Shown here piece after piece: positions 17,824 through 26,585 of a stretch of 64,000 bases of DNA (the first letter of the stretch is position 1; every line of letters begins with the position of its first letter). The DNA is from Candidatus Woesearchaeota archaeon (GTDB lineage Archaea > Nanobdellota > Nanobdellia > Woesearchaeales > JAHWIC01): positions 26,628-90,627 of the forward strand of contig JAHWIK010000027.1 of NCBI GenBank assembly GCA_019322485.1. Reading direction: 5' to 3'. The notes beneath the pieces were generated by a model. The model saw nothing but the letters and a program-made list of their open reading frames with translations. It had not been told where the DNA came from and did not search any database. A program made the translations under genes and the position numbers.

Positions 17824-19467
17824 ATGTCAGAACAATCAGCCATATCAAAAGTAACCTTTATCCTAGTGTTTGTTGTAATTGCTATGCTGACTGCCAGCTG
17901 GTCTGGCTTGAAGAATATGGGCAGTGCAGCAAGTATTACTGGTGCAGTAACTTATTCTGATGGAGATATAATGGTTGTAGGTTATGATGATGGTACTACC
18001 TTCACATATCAGTATGATGATGGAAATTGGTACGGCACTCATTCCGGGCCGGATGCCCCCCCAGCTAATATGGACGCAATAATAGACCGTGCTAGTGGAC
18101 GTGATGACTTTGATGTTACATTGAATTCTGGTGGAGAAATAACAAAAATGGACGATGATAGTGGAGCAGGAGATGATGGCGGCGCTGGAGGAGGAGATGA
18201 CGGTGGTGGTGACGCAACAGCTGGAGCAGGAGATGCTGGAGGAGATAGTAGTGGCGCTGGAGGAGATACACCTGCTACACCAGACCCCTATGAAGTAGAC
18301 ACCGATGGGGATGGGTTTAGTGATGGACAGGAAGCTGAGCATCAGACTGACCCTAATAACCCGGATTCCCATGGTGAAGGTATGGGCGATATAGAAGCTA
18401 TGAGTGATGATGACGAGGATGCAGAGGAGCAAGACGACGCAGCATCCGATGCAGCTGACAGGGGATGGGGTGCAGCAGAACAAGCTTACGCAACAATGCA
18501 TCCTGGTGCTGGTGACCTGGCATGGCAGGGATATTGGGAAGATATAGTTGGACAGGATTTGTCCTTTGTTAATGCTGAAGACCTGCCTGACTGGGCAGCT
18601 TATTCCTTAGAAGGGTATGAAGGCTATATATGCGAGCGGATGCTTGGTTTTGAAACATCAGATTATTTCGTACAGGATTATCCTGGGCATTACCAGGGGG
18701 GTGATTTCCCTTCTATTACTAATATTATCTATGCTACTGGTGAAAGGACGCATTATCCCGTACAACAATTTACAGAATGTACTGGGAATAGTGATTATTA
18801 TGATGGAGAATGGTTCCCTAAGATTACTGCAACTGGTGCAACTGCCCCTACTGCTGCGGATGCACTAGGTTACTTGTATAAGTTTTCATGGTATGTTGGC
18901 CATCCTTTCAGCGAAGACCAGATTGATGAGATGCAGGGGTGGGAGATTGATGATGAAGGTCTTGACCACAATGGGAATCTGTCATATAAGATATACTTGT
19001 TTACTTATCAGTGTGATGACCCAGATGCGTTGGATGTAGACGTCCCTACACTATCTGATGGGGCAAAAGCTTATATCCTGCCTAGTGAGGCAACATCCTT
19101 TAAGGTGAACCCAGGAGCATATCATTCATATACTCATTCATTTTATGACAAAGCATATATTTATAAGATTTGCATTAGATTTGACAATGACTATGGATGG
19201 TCACATGATGGAGATATTGAGGGTTCATGGCCTCCAGAATGTAAACCAAGCGATATAGATGGTGATGGTGGGTTGGTAGTTGAGTCAACTTCAACTCTTA
19301 GCATGCCTCCTGGATTTAATTTCTTCCCGCCAGATACAACCAGCGCGGGAAGCACTGATGACGGGGTGACATCTACAACAACAAGCGGCAGTGATGGTGA
19401 CCCTCAGGACTGCACTAGTTGTCCTGCCGGGTTGCAGGGCGGCGGCGATGTTTGGGAAACTGGATAA
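17824..19467 (+). CDS. surface cassette family B1: secreted acidic protein with YLYKF domain
   Basis: I take the ATG at 17824 (547 residues) as start; an in-frame TTG 36 bp upstream lies in the repeat element. An N-terminal hydrophobic segment (~8-30) acts as signal peptide or anchor. A Gly/Ala/Asp-rich linker follows, then a thrombospondin-3-type calcium-binding stretch near 159-180 (DTDGDGFSDGQE). The C-terminal domain from Y350 (YLYKFSW, later YKICIRF) matches the one in B2 at residue 684. The tail is Ser/Thr/Gly-rich and ends with a CTSCP motif. Calcium-stabilised extracellular function is inferred from the TSP3 motif. It sits 18 bp upstream of C1. No enzymatic motif is seen. Confidence 0.7.
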   Translation: MSEQSAISKVTFILVFVVIAMLTASWSGLKNMGSAASITGAVTYSDGDIMVVGYDDGTTFTYQYDDGNWYGTHSGPDAPPANMDAIIDRASGRDDFDVTLNSGGEITKMDDDSGAGDDGGAGGGDDGGGDATAGAGDAGGDSSGAGGDTPATPDPYEVDTDGDGFSDGQEAEHQTDPNNPDSHGEGMGDIEAMSDDDEDAEEQDDAASDAADRGWGAAEQAYATMHPGAGDLAWQGYWEDIVGQDLSFVNAEDLPDWAAYSLEGYEGYICERMLGFETSDYFVQDYPGHYQGGDFPSITNIIYATGERTHYPVQQFTECTGNSDYYDGEWFPKITATGATAPTAADALGYLYKFSWYVGHPFSEDQIDEMQGWEIDDEGLDHNGNLSYKIYLFTYQCDDPDALDVDVPTLSDGAKAYILPSEATSFKVNPGAYHSYTHSFYDKAYIYKICIRFDNDYGWSHDGDIEGSWPPECKPSDIDGDGGLVVESTSTLSMPPGFNFFPPDTTSAGSTDDGVTSTTTSGSDGDPQDCTSCPAGLQGGGDVWETG

Positions 19468-19485
19468 TTATCAATTAGAAAAAAA

Positions 19486-21852
19486 ATGAAAAAAAGAGGT
19501 GTAGCCTTTAAAAAAGGCCAGATAACTGTATTTATAATAATTGGGATTCTCTTATTAGTTTCTATTTCTACAGTGGTATATTTTAGAGGGAGGGCAGTCA
19601 AGGATATACCTATAGAAGAATTTGTTGAGGTGCCAGAGGTTGCAGCAGAGCTTGTGCCTATTGATTTGTTTGTGAAATCATGCATTAGAAGAAAGATTGA
19701 GGGGCCTGATGGTCCTCTTAAAGGCGCCCTTAGGATAGCTGAAGAGCATGGCGGCTATATCTACCAGGAAGAATTACAGCCCGATTATATGTCCCCAACA
19801 GAAGGCAATGCTATTGAGTATCTGCCTAACTCTGGTATACTAATACCCTACTGGTATTATATGAAAAGCCCGAATTATTGCCAAAGTAACTGCAAATTTG
19901 ACACAATGATGCCGCCATTATGCAAGCCTTCACCAAGAGAGTGTGTCAATGAAGGCCAGGGCTCAATTGAAGAGCAGCTGGAGCGGTATTTATTAGAAAA
20001 TATTGATGAATGCTTGGCTGGTTTTGCGGAAACAGAGAAACAGGGCTTTGAGGTGACTGAGCTTGGTGAGCCCCAGGCTAATGTGATAATAAGGGACAGG
20101 GATGTGCTAGTCAGGCTTTACTATCCCTTAAGCATAGAAAAGGAAGGAGCTACTGGCGGGATAGATGATTTTGTAGTGACAATAAGAAGCGACATAAAAG
20201 AGCTGTATACAATGGCTTATGAGATGGCTAAATATGACATGAATAACTGCTTTATTGGCAAACATATACAAAACCATATTTCATACTCTGCAGGGCTAGG
20301 GGCTGGTAAACTGCCTCCAATCTATGAGCTTACTATAGGAGAGCCTTCCATGCAAATATGGTCTTTAGAGAATGTCAAGCAGCTTTTGAAATATAGAATA
20401 GTTGGAGCTGTTCAGTTAATTGGCGTGTTTTACACAAAAGGGTTTACCTGGCCAACATACCATGACCCAAATGACCCATATTACTCAACAAGACAGGGAA
20501 TCCTTGACAATCAGGTTTTCAGGCCATTTGATACCTTCCATGATGCTACTGTGATTTTTAATTACCTTCCGTGGTGGGATATCTATCTTGACATAAAACC
20601 AAGCAGTGGCGGTGTACTAATGCCTTCTGACTTTGGCATGGATGCAGGAAGTTTCGCTACATTAATAGGTACAATATCACAGACAAAGACCTACAAATTC
20701 TCTTATCAATACTCATTCCCTACAGTGGTTGATATAAGAAAACTGGATTATAGGAATGATGAGCATGTTTTCAGGTTTGCGCTTGAGGCAAATGTCAGGG
20801 CTAACAGATGCTTCAGTCCAAACATTACCATGACTTACACCAGGGATGCCTTTGCCACAGGATTATGCGATTATGTACAGGCTAGAAGGAATGCCACTAT
20901 TAATGTAAAGGAGATTACGCGCGAATTTGGAAATTATGTCCAACATCCAGTGGATGAGGTTAAGGTTACTTTCTTTGCAGGCACTACCTGCTTGCTAGGA
21001 TTCACTGATGAAAATGGTATTATTGAAGCCAAATATCCAGCTGCTTATGGCGCGCAAATGAAATTTGCTAAAAGAGGCTATGCTGAAAAGATTGTAGATG
21101 TCTCTGATATTAGTGATGGTGCAACAGTCATCATAAATAAACTAAGAACATACAATGCAACAGTAAAGCACTTTAAGATGAACCGCGACAGAAGCTTGCC
21201 TCAATCAGGGGTAGACCTTGAGCCAGGGGAAACTGTGGTAATCATGCTAAAGAAAGCTGACTACCCAGAAATACCGAGCCAAGTAGTGTCATTTGATGGC
21301 AGCTCTGAAACAAATATGACCTTAGATCTGATTGAGGGTAATTATGAGATTAGCGCGCAGTATTTTAAGCGCAGCCCCTTTAGTTTACCTCCAATGTGCA
21401 TCCATATATGTAATCATGGAACATTTTCACAGCCAAGCACTGATTCATGGGATGCTGTAAACAACGTGCCAACAAGCAAGTGCTTTGATGATGATTGTAC
21501 TCCCGGAGGGGATTGTTATGGATATAGCACTGAACTTATTGATTTAGGTGCTTATGTCGAATGTTGCAATCAGGCCAATGAATGGATTCCTGAAGATCCA
21601 GTTAATATTTCACTCATGGGCGGGGCTAAATTTGACCAAGATTTAGGTTACTGGACACTAACTGAAGGGCATTATTATGACCCAAGGGGCACAATAGAAT
21701 TTAATGTGCTAAGCCAACCAGACCCTGACTGCGTTTCGGCTGATGATTGTGTTGTACCTGACTGCATAGGCTATAGTGATGACCTTAGTGCTTTGGGTAC
21801 CTATTATGAAACACACTGGAGTACACTTAGGCCAAGTTTAGTTTTTGGATAA
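19486..21852 (+). CDS. surface cassette family C1: large ectodomain behind a prepilin-like N-terminus
   Basis: 788 residues. The N-terminus (FKKGQITVFIIIGILLLVSI) looks like an archaeal class III (prepilin) signal: basic residues, G-Q cleavage point, then an unbroken hydrophobic helix. The Glu normally at +5 of mature pilins is absent. The ectodomain is shared with C2 and C3: [FV]-x-[KE]-SC near 60, GGYI, PTEGNA, PYW-YY, then Y-x-[FY]SFP. C1 adds a Cys-rich C-terminal extension (~615-788) with repeated DxDC-like motifs. A true pilin is usually under 250 residues, so this may be a minor or tip subunit, or simply a membrane-anchored ectodomain. It follows B1 by 18 bp and precedes D1 by 4 bp. 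Confidence 0.72.
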   Translation: MKKRGVAFKKGQITVFIIIGILLLVSISTVVYFRGRAVKDIPIEEFVEVPEVAAELVPIDLFVKSCIRRKIEGPDGPLKGALRIAEEHGGYIYQEELQPDYMSPTEGNAIEYLPNSGILIPYWYYMKSPNYCQSNCKFDTMMPPLCKPSPRECVNEGQGSIEEQLERYLLENIDECLAGFAETEKQGFEVTELGEPQANVIIRDRDVLVRLYYPLSIEKEGATGGIDDFVVTIRSDIKELYTMAYEMAKYDMNNCFIGKHIQNHISYSAGLGAGKLPPIYELTIGEPSMQIWSLENVKQLLKYRIVGAVQLIGVFYTKGFTWPTYHDPNDPYYSTRQGILDNQVFRPFDTFHDATVIFNYLPWWDIYLDIKPSSGGVLMPSDFGMDAGSFATLIGTISQTKTYKFSYQYSFPTVVDIRKLDYRNDEHVFRFALEANVRANRCFSPNITMTYTRDAFATGLCDYVQARRNATINVKEITREFGNYVQHPVDEVKVTFFAGTTCLLGFTDENGIIEAKYPAAYGAQMKFAKRGYAEKIVDVSDISDGATVIINKLRTYNATVKHFKMNRDRSLPQSGVDLEPGETVVIMLKKADYPEIPSQVVSFDGSSETNMTLDLIEGNYEISAQYFKRSPFSLPPMCIHICNHGTFSQPSTDSWDAVNNVPTSKCFDDDCTPGGDCYGYSTELIDLGAYVECCNQANEWIPEDPVNISLMGGAKFDQDLGYWTLTEGHYYDPRGTIEFNVLSQPDPDCVSADDCVVPDCIGYSDDLSALGTYYETHWSTLRPSLVFG

Positions 21853-21856
21853 AGAG

Positions 21857-22666
21857 ATGACATTGTTAAACAAAAAAAGGCTAATGGAAGTAAAGAAATC
21901 CTTGTTCTTTAAGAGCTTTAAAGATATTGACTTAAAGTTATTGTATGCAATTCTAATAGATGCAGGGTATTATCTCCTGGTATTTGGCATTATAATGTTA
22001 ACCTATTCCATGCTGCAATACAACTTTACAGCATTAGATAATGTAATGCCTGTGTTAGAGAAGATTCAAACCCTTTCTATTGATGGCCCTGGCTTCAAGG
22101 CAGAGGCAGAAGAGGCTGTTGGGATGCTGCGCATGATGTTTATGAAAGGGGTATTGATAGCAGTTGGAGCAGTTATTGTTTTGGTTCTTGTATCAGCGGT
22201 TTTAAGAAGCCTGGTTTGGAGCCAAATCCTGAGGATAAAGGTAGATAAACACTATCTAAAAAGGTTTTTCCTGCTCAAGGTTTTGTGGAGCCTTGCATGG
22301 CTGCTAGTAATTGCGCTGGGTTTTTTGTTGTTTAAGCCTAAAGTCAGTGTATGGATTTTGATAGTAACGTCTGTGATTTATGTTCATTTTACAGTAATCC
22401 TGCACTCCTTGTTTGATAAAAGAAAAGCAAATTTGGGGCTAATAAAGAGCGCATTCTTAATAGGACTAAAAAAGATTTATTTGCTCATTGTGCCATATAT
22501 CGTGGCTGGGGCTGTTTTTTATTTCCTTGGCTCATCCTGCTATCTGGCATACCTGCTGAAAAAAAAGGTTGTTTTAATGAGCATTTATGCTATCTTGTTC
22601 ATAGTATTTTCAGGATGGGTAAGGCTGTACATATCAATGATACTTAAAAAGGCAGAAAAAGCTTAA
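21857..22666 (+). CDS. surface cassette family D1: polytopic membrane protein
   Basis: The ATG at 21857 (269 residues) is preferred over an in-frame TTG 12 bp earlier inside the C1 gene. A basic N-terminus is followed by a first helix (~30-50), a ~60-residue extracytoplasmic loop, a second helix (~100-120), and about four further helices; the C-terminus is basic. The layout is like that of D3 at 39738: helix, long loop, helix, short basic loop, helix pair. I recognise no transporter motif. Its place at the end of the cassette suggests a membrane platform or chaperone for the secreted partners (inference). It ends base-to-base against the convergent gene at 22667. Confidence 0.65.
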   Translation: MTLLNKKRLMEVKKSLFFKSFKDIDLKLLYAILIDAGYYLLVFGIIMLTYSMLQYNFTALDNVMPVLEKIQTLSIDGPGFKAEAEEAVGMLRMMFMKGVLIAVGAVIVLVLVSAVLRSLVWSQILRIKVDKHYLKRFFLLKVLWSLAWLLVIALGFLLFKPKVSVWILIVTSVIYVHFTVILHSLFDKRKANLGLIKSAFLIGLKKIYLLIVPYIVAGAVFYFLGSSCYLAYLLKKKVVLMSIYAILFIVFSGWVRLYISMILKKAEKA

Positions 22667-23911
22667 TTATCCTCTAGGGCCAAGCTGCTGTAGTTCGTAC
22701 AATTTTTCAAGCTGGTAGCAGTTCTGCTTAAGGAATGGCTGGGTTAGCTTATCACAAAGTTCGAATCTGCCAGCTGTTGCAAAGACCATATAACAATTAT
22801 CGCGTATAGTGTCCTTTATAATCTTGGCGCACATGCCTGCGTCATTAAGTTCCTTGGCAATACTCCTAATGCAGTTGTCTTCTGCTCGCTGATCCATAAT
22901 GTCATCACAATATTGCTCATCAGTTGATGCCTGAGCAACCCTGCCATAACAGTCATCCCTGAATACCCTGTCTGTGATATCAGCGCATTGCTGGCCAGCT
23001 TTTGATGGGTTTGTGAATGCAGTTTGTTCTATATTGCTTAGCTTTTCCCATGTAGTCATAGTAGGGGTAATCGGTGCTGGTGGCGGCGGTGGAGGTGGTT
23101 TTGGGCAGTCATCTGAACATGTTGTATAAGTCTCTCCTGTCTCACACTTCCCGTTACCGCAGCAGGGGATTATTGGCCTGGAAACACACTCATTTAACGC
23201 AAGAAAATCTGTAGTGCAAGGGTCGCCATCCTCACAAATAAGGTCTCCCTCCCTTTCTTCCTCTGTTGGAACCACAAATTCTTCCTCTCTAGGAATCTCT
23301 TCTTCCTCCTCAGGCAAGGTTGGCGGTGGGGTTGGTGCCTCAGCAACACTAAATGTTTCTACTGCAGTTGCAAGCTTTCCATTGTATCTTGCCAAAACCT
23401 TTAACTGGTAGTTTGCTGGCGCTAGGCTAGAAGGAATCCTTATCTTGGCTTTTGTTGGAACCCCTGTTTCAATTGCTGCTGTTTCTTCCTTGTGTTGGAC
23501 TACATTTTCATTTGCATCCATTATTAAATATCTCAGTGAAACATCCTGCCTGCCAGCAGCTCCCAGGTCAAGCAGCTCTACATCAAATTCTAAATCATCA
23601 CCCTGCATAGCTTCTGTTGTGGTTATGGTTGTCTCAAGGCCAAGAAGTTCTGCTGGTTCTCCTTTCATAAAGTTAAACGCCAGAATGCCTCCAAGGACAA
23701 CAACAATAAAAACAGCAGTTAGCGCAATAATTGTTGTTGGAGATATATGGACTGCAGGCTTGGCTGCCTGCGGCTGTGCATAAGCCTGCCTGATGGCTGC
23801 GTCAATTGCAGGCTGCTGATAGCCGTATTTAAGCAGCGCTGCTCGTATAGAATTGACATTATAGCCTGCTTTAAGCTGCTGCCTAATATAAGAAGCTAAA
23901 TCCTGAGCCAT
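22667..23911 (-). CDS. membrane-anchored protein with UBA-like N-terminus and Cys-pair repeats
   Basis: 414 residues. Residues 1-45 form a small helical domain (YIRQQLKAGYNVNSIRAALL) like the UBA-like caps found on many DPANN membrane proteins. A transmembrane helix spans 59-80. A CARDB-like beta domain follows (~92-195), then a Pro/Glu linker, a Cys-rich segment with CGNGKCETGE and CSDDC, and a proline stretch. The C-terminus has four ~30-residue helical repeats with paired cysteines (pattern C-x2-I ... D-x-C), probably disulfide-bonded outside the cell. It is convergent with D1 with no gap. Its promoter (ATTTAAATAAT on the minus strand near 23935) lies in the shared divergent region. Function unknown. 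Confidence 0.7.
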   Translation of the reverse strand: MAQDLASYIRQQLKAGYNVNSIRAALLKYGYQQPAIDAAIRQAYAQPQAAKPAVHISPTTIIALTAVFIVVVLGGILAFNFMKGEPAELLGLETTITTTEAMQGDDLEFDVELLDLGAAGRQDVSLRYLIMDANENVVQHKEETAAIETGVPTKAKIRIPSSLAPANYQLKVLARYNGKLATAVETFSVAEAPTPPPTLPEEEEEIPREEEFVVPTEEEREGDLICEDGDPCTTDFLALNECVSRPIIPCCGNGKCETGETYTTCSDDCPKPPPPPPPAPITPTMTTWEKLSNIEQTAFTNPSKAGQQCADITDRVFRDDCYGRVAQASTDEQYCDDIMDQRAEDNCIRSIAKELNDAGMCAKIIKDTIRDNCYMVFATAGRFELCDKLTQPFLKQNCYQLEKLYELQQLGPRG

Positions 23912-24326
23912 TGGATTTATTTTAATTTGATATTATTTAAATGTTATTGTTTGCTGGATAGTCAATAAGAAAAAAATAATCACTAACTGCACAAACACTG
24001 TAGCCAACCAAAGGTTGGTTACTGTACAGAGTTTCACCTTATTTATTTTTAATTTGTTTTAATAATCTAAAATTAAAAAATATCAACACAACCATATGTA
24101 CAACTAGTTCTGCATCTTTTTCTGCACCCAATGATAGATTCTTAGGGTGATAATTAAAATCAAGGTGCGCAAACAATTCTAATAAATTTTTTAGAAAGAT
24201 TTAAATATATGCAAAGTTTAGTATAAATATAGTATATATAAAGTATAAAGTAGTCGACAAAAAAAGAGAAAGGTTTATATATTTATACATTATTTAGTAT
24301 AAATATAGGCTTAATTAAGCATAAAA
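23912..24326. other. 415-bp divergent regulatory region
   Basis: No gene is seen. The left part carries the minus-strand promoter. A 10-bp hairpin with a 3-nt loop lies at 24000-24022 (GTAGCCAACC/GGTTGGTTAC, one G-U pair); its role is unknown. The right part carries the RHH-operon promoter and direct repeats. Confidence 0.6.
24217..24308 (+). promoter_or_regulatory. direct-repeat operator and promoter of the RHH-surface operon
   Basis: TTTAGTATAAATATAG occurs exactly twice, at 24217-24232 and 24293-24308, starts 76 bp apart. Between them GAGAAAGGTTTATATATT (24266-24283) is the BRE/TATA. The second copy would cover the transcription start, a typical position for autorepression. AGTATA also recurs between the copies. 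Confidence 0.6.
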
Positions 24327-24491
24327 ATGAGTGTACAGATACGAATTACAGTCTCTAAAGAGATAAACGAACTTCTCGAAAAGGTAGCTAAGAAACTCGG
24401 CAAAAAGAAGTCAATGCTAGCTAGAGAGCTGATGGAGCAGAAGCTATACGACTTAGAATTGATTCAAAAAAAATTTGGTGAGCTAAAATAA
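24327..24491 (+). CDS. ribbon-helix-helix (CopG/Arc-like) transcriptional regulator
   Basis: A 54-residue protein starting MSVQIRITVSKEINELLEK. An N-terminal strand with alternating hydrophobic/polar residues (VQIRITV) precedes two helices, the standard RHH design. The turn (KLGKKKS) fits the family's G-x-S/N-[RK]-S region. The stop overlaps the ATG of C2 by one base (TAATG), so it is the first gene of the long surface operon. Exact 16-bp repeats in its promoter are the likely binding sites, giving autoregulation of the whole operon. It is easily missed because of its length. Confidence 0.8.
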   Translation: MSVQIRITVSKEINELLEKVAKKLGKKKSMLARELMEQKLYDLELIQKKFGELK

Positions 24492-26584
24492 TGAATAAGA
24501 GAATGAACAAAAAATCCCAGATTACTTTGTTTATTATAATCGGAATAGTTATGCTAACCTCAGTTGGCACGTATATATACTTTAGAGCCTCTATCAGGAG
24601 GGCAGAGATAATGCCTGAACTTGTAGCTGCTGAGGAAGTGCCAAGGGCATTCAACCCAATACAGGTGTTCATAGAAAGCTGTGTGAGCAAGGTAGGTAAG
24701 GATGGGATGGAACTGCTTGGCAGCCAAGGGGGCTACATAAACATTGAAAGAGCCGGTATTGGACCAGGCATAACACCTACTGAAGGAAATGCTGTAGCCT
24801 TTTCAAGAGGTTCTGGGTTAAATGTTCCCTACTGGTTCTATTTGGAGAGCGACAATAAATGCATTGGCAATTGTGTGTTTAGTACGCAAAAACCAGAACT
24901 GTACAAAGGCAGGCTGCTGTCAATCGAGGGGCAGCTTGAGGAGTATGTTAATGCCAATCTAAAGGAATGCTTTAATGAATTTAAGGTATTGAAAACAAGG
25001 GGCTACATAATTGAGGAGCTTGGAGATATTAATACAAAGGTTAGTGTAACAGAAGAAGAGGTTGTTGTTTTGGTAGAATACCCAATCAAGGCTAGGGCTC
25101 TTGATGCAGTGCTTGAGCTTGAAAGGTTTCCAGTGGTAATACAAGTTAATTTAAAGGACATTTATGAATTGGCTATGCTGATAACAAACCTCGAGGCTGA
25201 ATACAGATATCTTGAAAAGGACGCGCTAAACCTCATAACCGGGTTTTCTGGCAAGGATATGGAAAAGCTGGCGCCAATGTCAGATGTTGGCCTGGAGTTT
25301 GGCAACAGACTTTACTGGAGAAGAGGCGCAATTATAGACAATCTAAAGGGCATGCTTTCAGCCTATATCCCTTTGCTGCAGGTAGAGGGTACGCGCAATT
25401 ACAGGCCATTGAGCTTTCCTGGTGAAAGCCTGAAGGAATCATTATACAATCAACAGATGCTGATTCCAAACAGTGAGCTGTATAACCTTGATGTTTACTT
25501 CACTTATCTTGGATGGGAGCCATGGTTTGACCTTAATTGCAGGGGGGAGATATGCCAGCCAGAATCTATTTCAAGCAGCATAATAACCCTGATGGGCTTG
25601 CAGCGATACAACTTTGTCTATGACCTTAGTTTCCCTGTGATGGTAGAGATACATGACCCAGACGCATTTAAGGGCCTAGGTTATGACTTTAGGTTTATGC
25701 TTGAGGCAAATATCCGAAATAACGAGCCTATGCCAGAGGTATTCAGCCCACTACAGGTTATTGAGCCACAGGTTTCTTTGCTGTGTGATTTAGAAAAGAG
25801 AAACAGCGGCTATATGGATATAGATATAACTGATATGATGACTGCTGAGCCAGTTGATGATGTGAGGGTTTCTTTCAGCTGCGCTGAGGAGAGCTGTTTT
25901 ATGGGTATTGCGGAGGGAGGCAGCTTAGTAGAAAGATTCCCTGTTTGCCTTGGAGGGATTGTTTCCTTCCTTAAAGAAGGCTACCTGGGTTATTCTCAAT
26001 TCCTGAACACAAAGCTTGACGAAAAAGCTGAGGTTAAGGTCACCCTTAAACCATTGGTTGAGAAGCAGTTTATGATTAAGAAAAAGAGGGTTGTTAAAAA
26101 TCCAGAAGGGTGGGTTTTCATTGATACTCCGTTTACACTTGGAAGAAAGGAAAGCGCATTCATAAGTCTTGTAAGAAAACCCGGCCCAGGCGAGGATGCA
26201 TACCAGGCTGCTGCTGAATACAGCGGCGGTGTTGGAGAGATAACCCTGGCGGATGGAGACTATGAGATTGATATACAGCTTTACACAAATGAAACAATTA
26301 TTATTCCAGAAGAGGAGCGCTGCGAAGAGGTTGCGTTTATTGAGCAGTGCTATACAATTGAAGAGCTTAAGTTTAATGAAACCTTTCCAAATGGCGGCTT
26401 GAAGCTGAATCATACATTTACAGCTGATGACCTTAAGAGTGATATGATAACGTTTTATGTTGTAAATACCTACATAACAGGCATTCCTGAAGCTAACAGG
26501 GTTGTTGAAGACCTTGAGCAAATAGAAAAGGTAGAGGAATACTCTACAGCCCATGCTAATAGATTAAAACCAACAGTTGAATAA
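24491..26584 (+). CDS. surface cassette family C2: large ectodomain behind a prepilin-like N-terminus
   Basis: 697 residues. The N-terminus (NKKSQITLFIIIGIVMLTS) is close to those of C1 and C3, with Ser in place of Gly before the Gln. Conserved ectodomain landmarks follow: FIESC, GGYI, PTEGNAV, PYWFY, EELG, VEYP, and later YDLSFPVMVEI and FRFMLEAN. It lacks the Cys-rich extension of C1. It is translationally coupled to the RHH regulator (TAATG) and lies 1 bp upstream of A2. This is the cleanest C-A-B unit. Function unknown; membrane anchoring with an outward-facing ectodomain is inferred from the N-terminal helix. Confidence 0.72.
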   Translation: MNKRMNKKSQITLFIIIGIVMLTSVGTYIYFRASIRRAEIMPELVAAEEVPRAFNPIQVFIESCVSKVGKDGMELLGSQGGYINIERAGIGPGITPTEGNAVAFSRGSGLNVPYWFYLESDNKCIGNCVFSTQKPELYKGRLLSIEGQLEEYVNANLKECFNEFKVLKTRGYIIEELGDINTKVSVTEEEVVVLVEYPIKARALDAVLELERFPVVIQVNLKDIYELAMLITNLEAEYRYLEKDALNLITGFSGKDMEKLAPMSDVGLEFGNRLYWRRGAIIDNLKGMLSAYIPLLQVEGTRNYRPLSFPGESLKESLYNQQMLIPNSELYNLDVYFTYLGWEPWFDLNCRGEICQPESISSSIITLMGLQRYNFVYDLSFPVMVEIHDPDAFKGLGYDFRFMLEANIRNNEPMPEVFSPLQVIEPQVSLLCDLEKRNSGYMDIDITDMMTAEPVDDVRVSFSCAEESCFMGIAEGGSLVERFPVCLGGIVSFLKEGYLGYSQFLNTKLDEKAEVKVTLKPLVEKQFMIKKKRVVKNPEGWVFIDTPFTLGRKESAFISLVRKPGPGEDAYQAAAEYSGGVGEITLADGDYEIDIQLYTNETIIIPEEERCEEVAFIEQCYTIEELKFNETFPNGGLKLNHTFTADDLKSDMITFYVVNTYITGIPEANRVVEDLEQIEKVEEYSTAHANRLKPTVE

Positions 26585-26585
26585 G

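Noticed and set aside
17863..18501. 212-residue open frame on the minus strand
   Set aside because: It is antisense to B1 over its Gly/Asp/Ala-rich part, is Ser/Ile/Cys-rich without domains, and has no promoter. It is a by-product of biased codons.
24000..24022. Hairpin in the divergent region as a riboswitch or attenuator
   Set aside because: It lies upstream of both predicted transcription starts in their respective directions, so it is probably not transcribed in either leader. No ligand-type conservation can be seen.
25925..26554. 209-residue open frame on the minus strand
   Set aside because: Antisense to C2, which has paralogues, a start context and operon spacing. The antisense product shows no recognisable domain.
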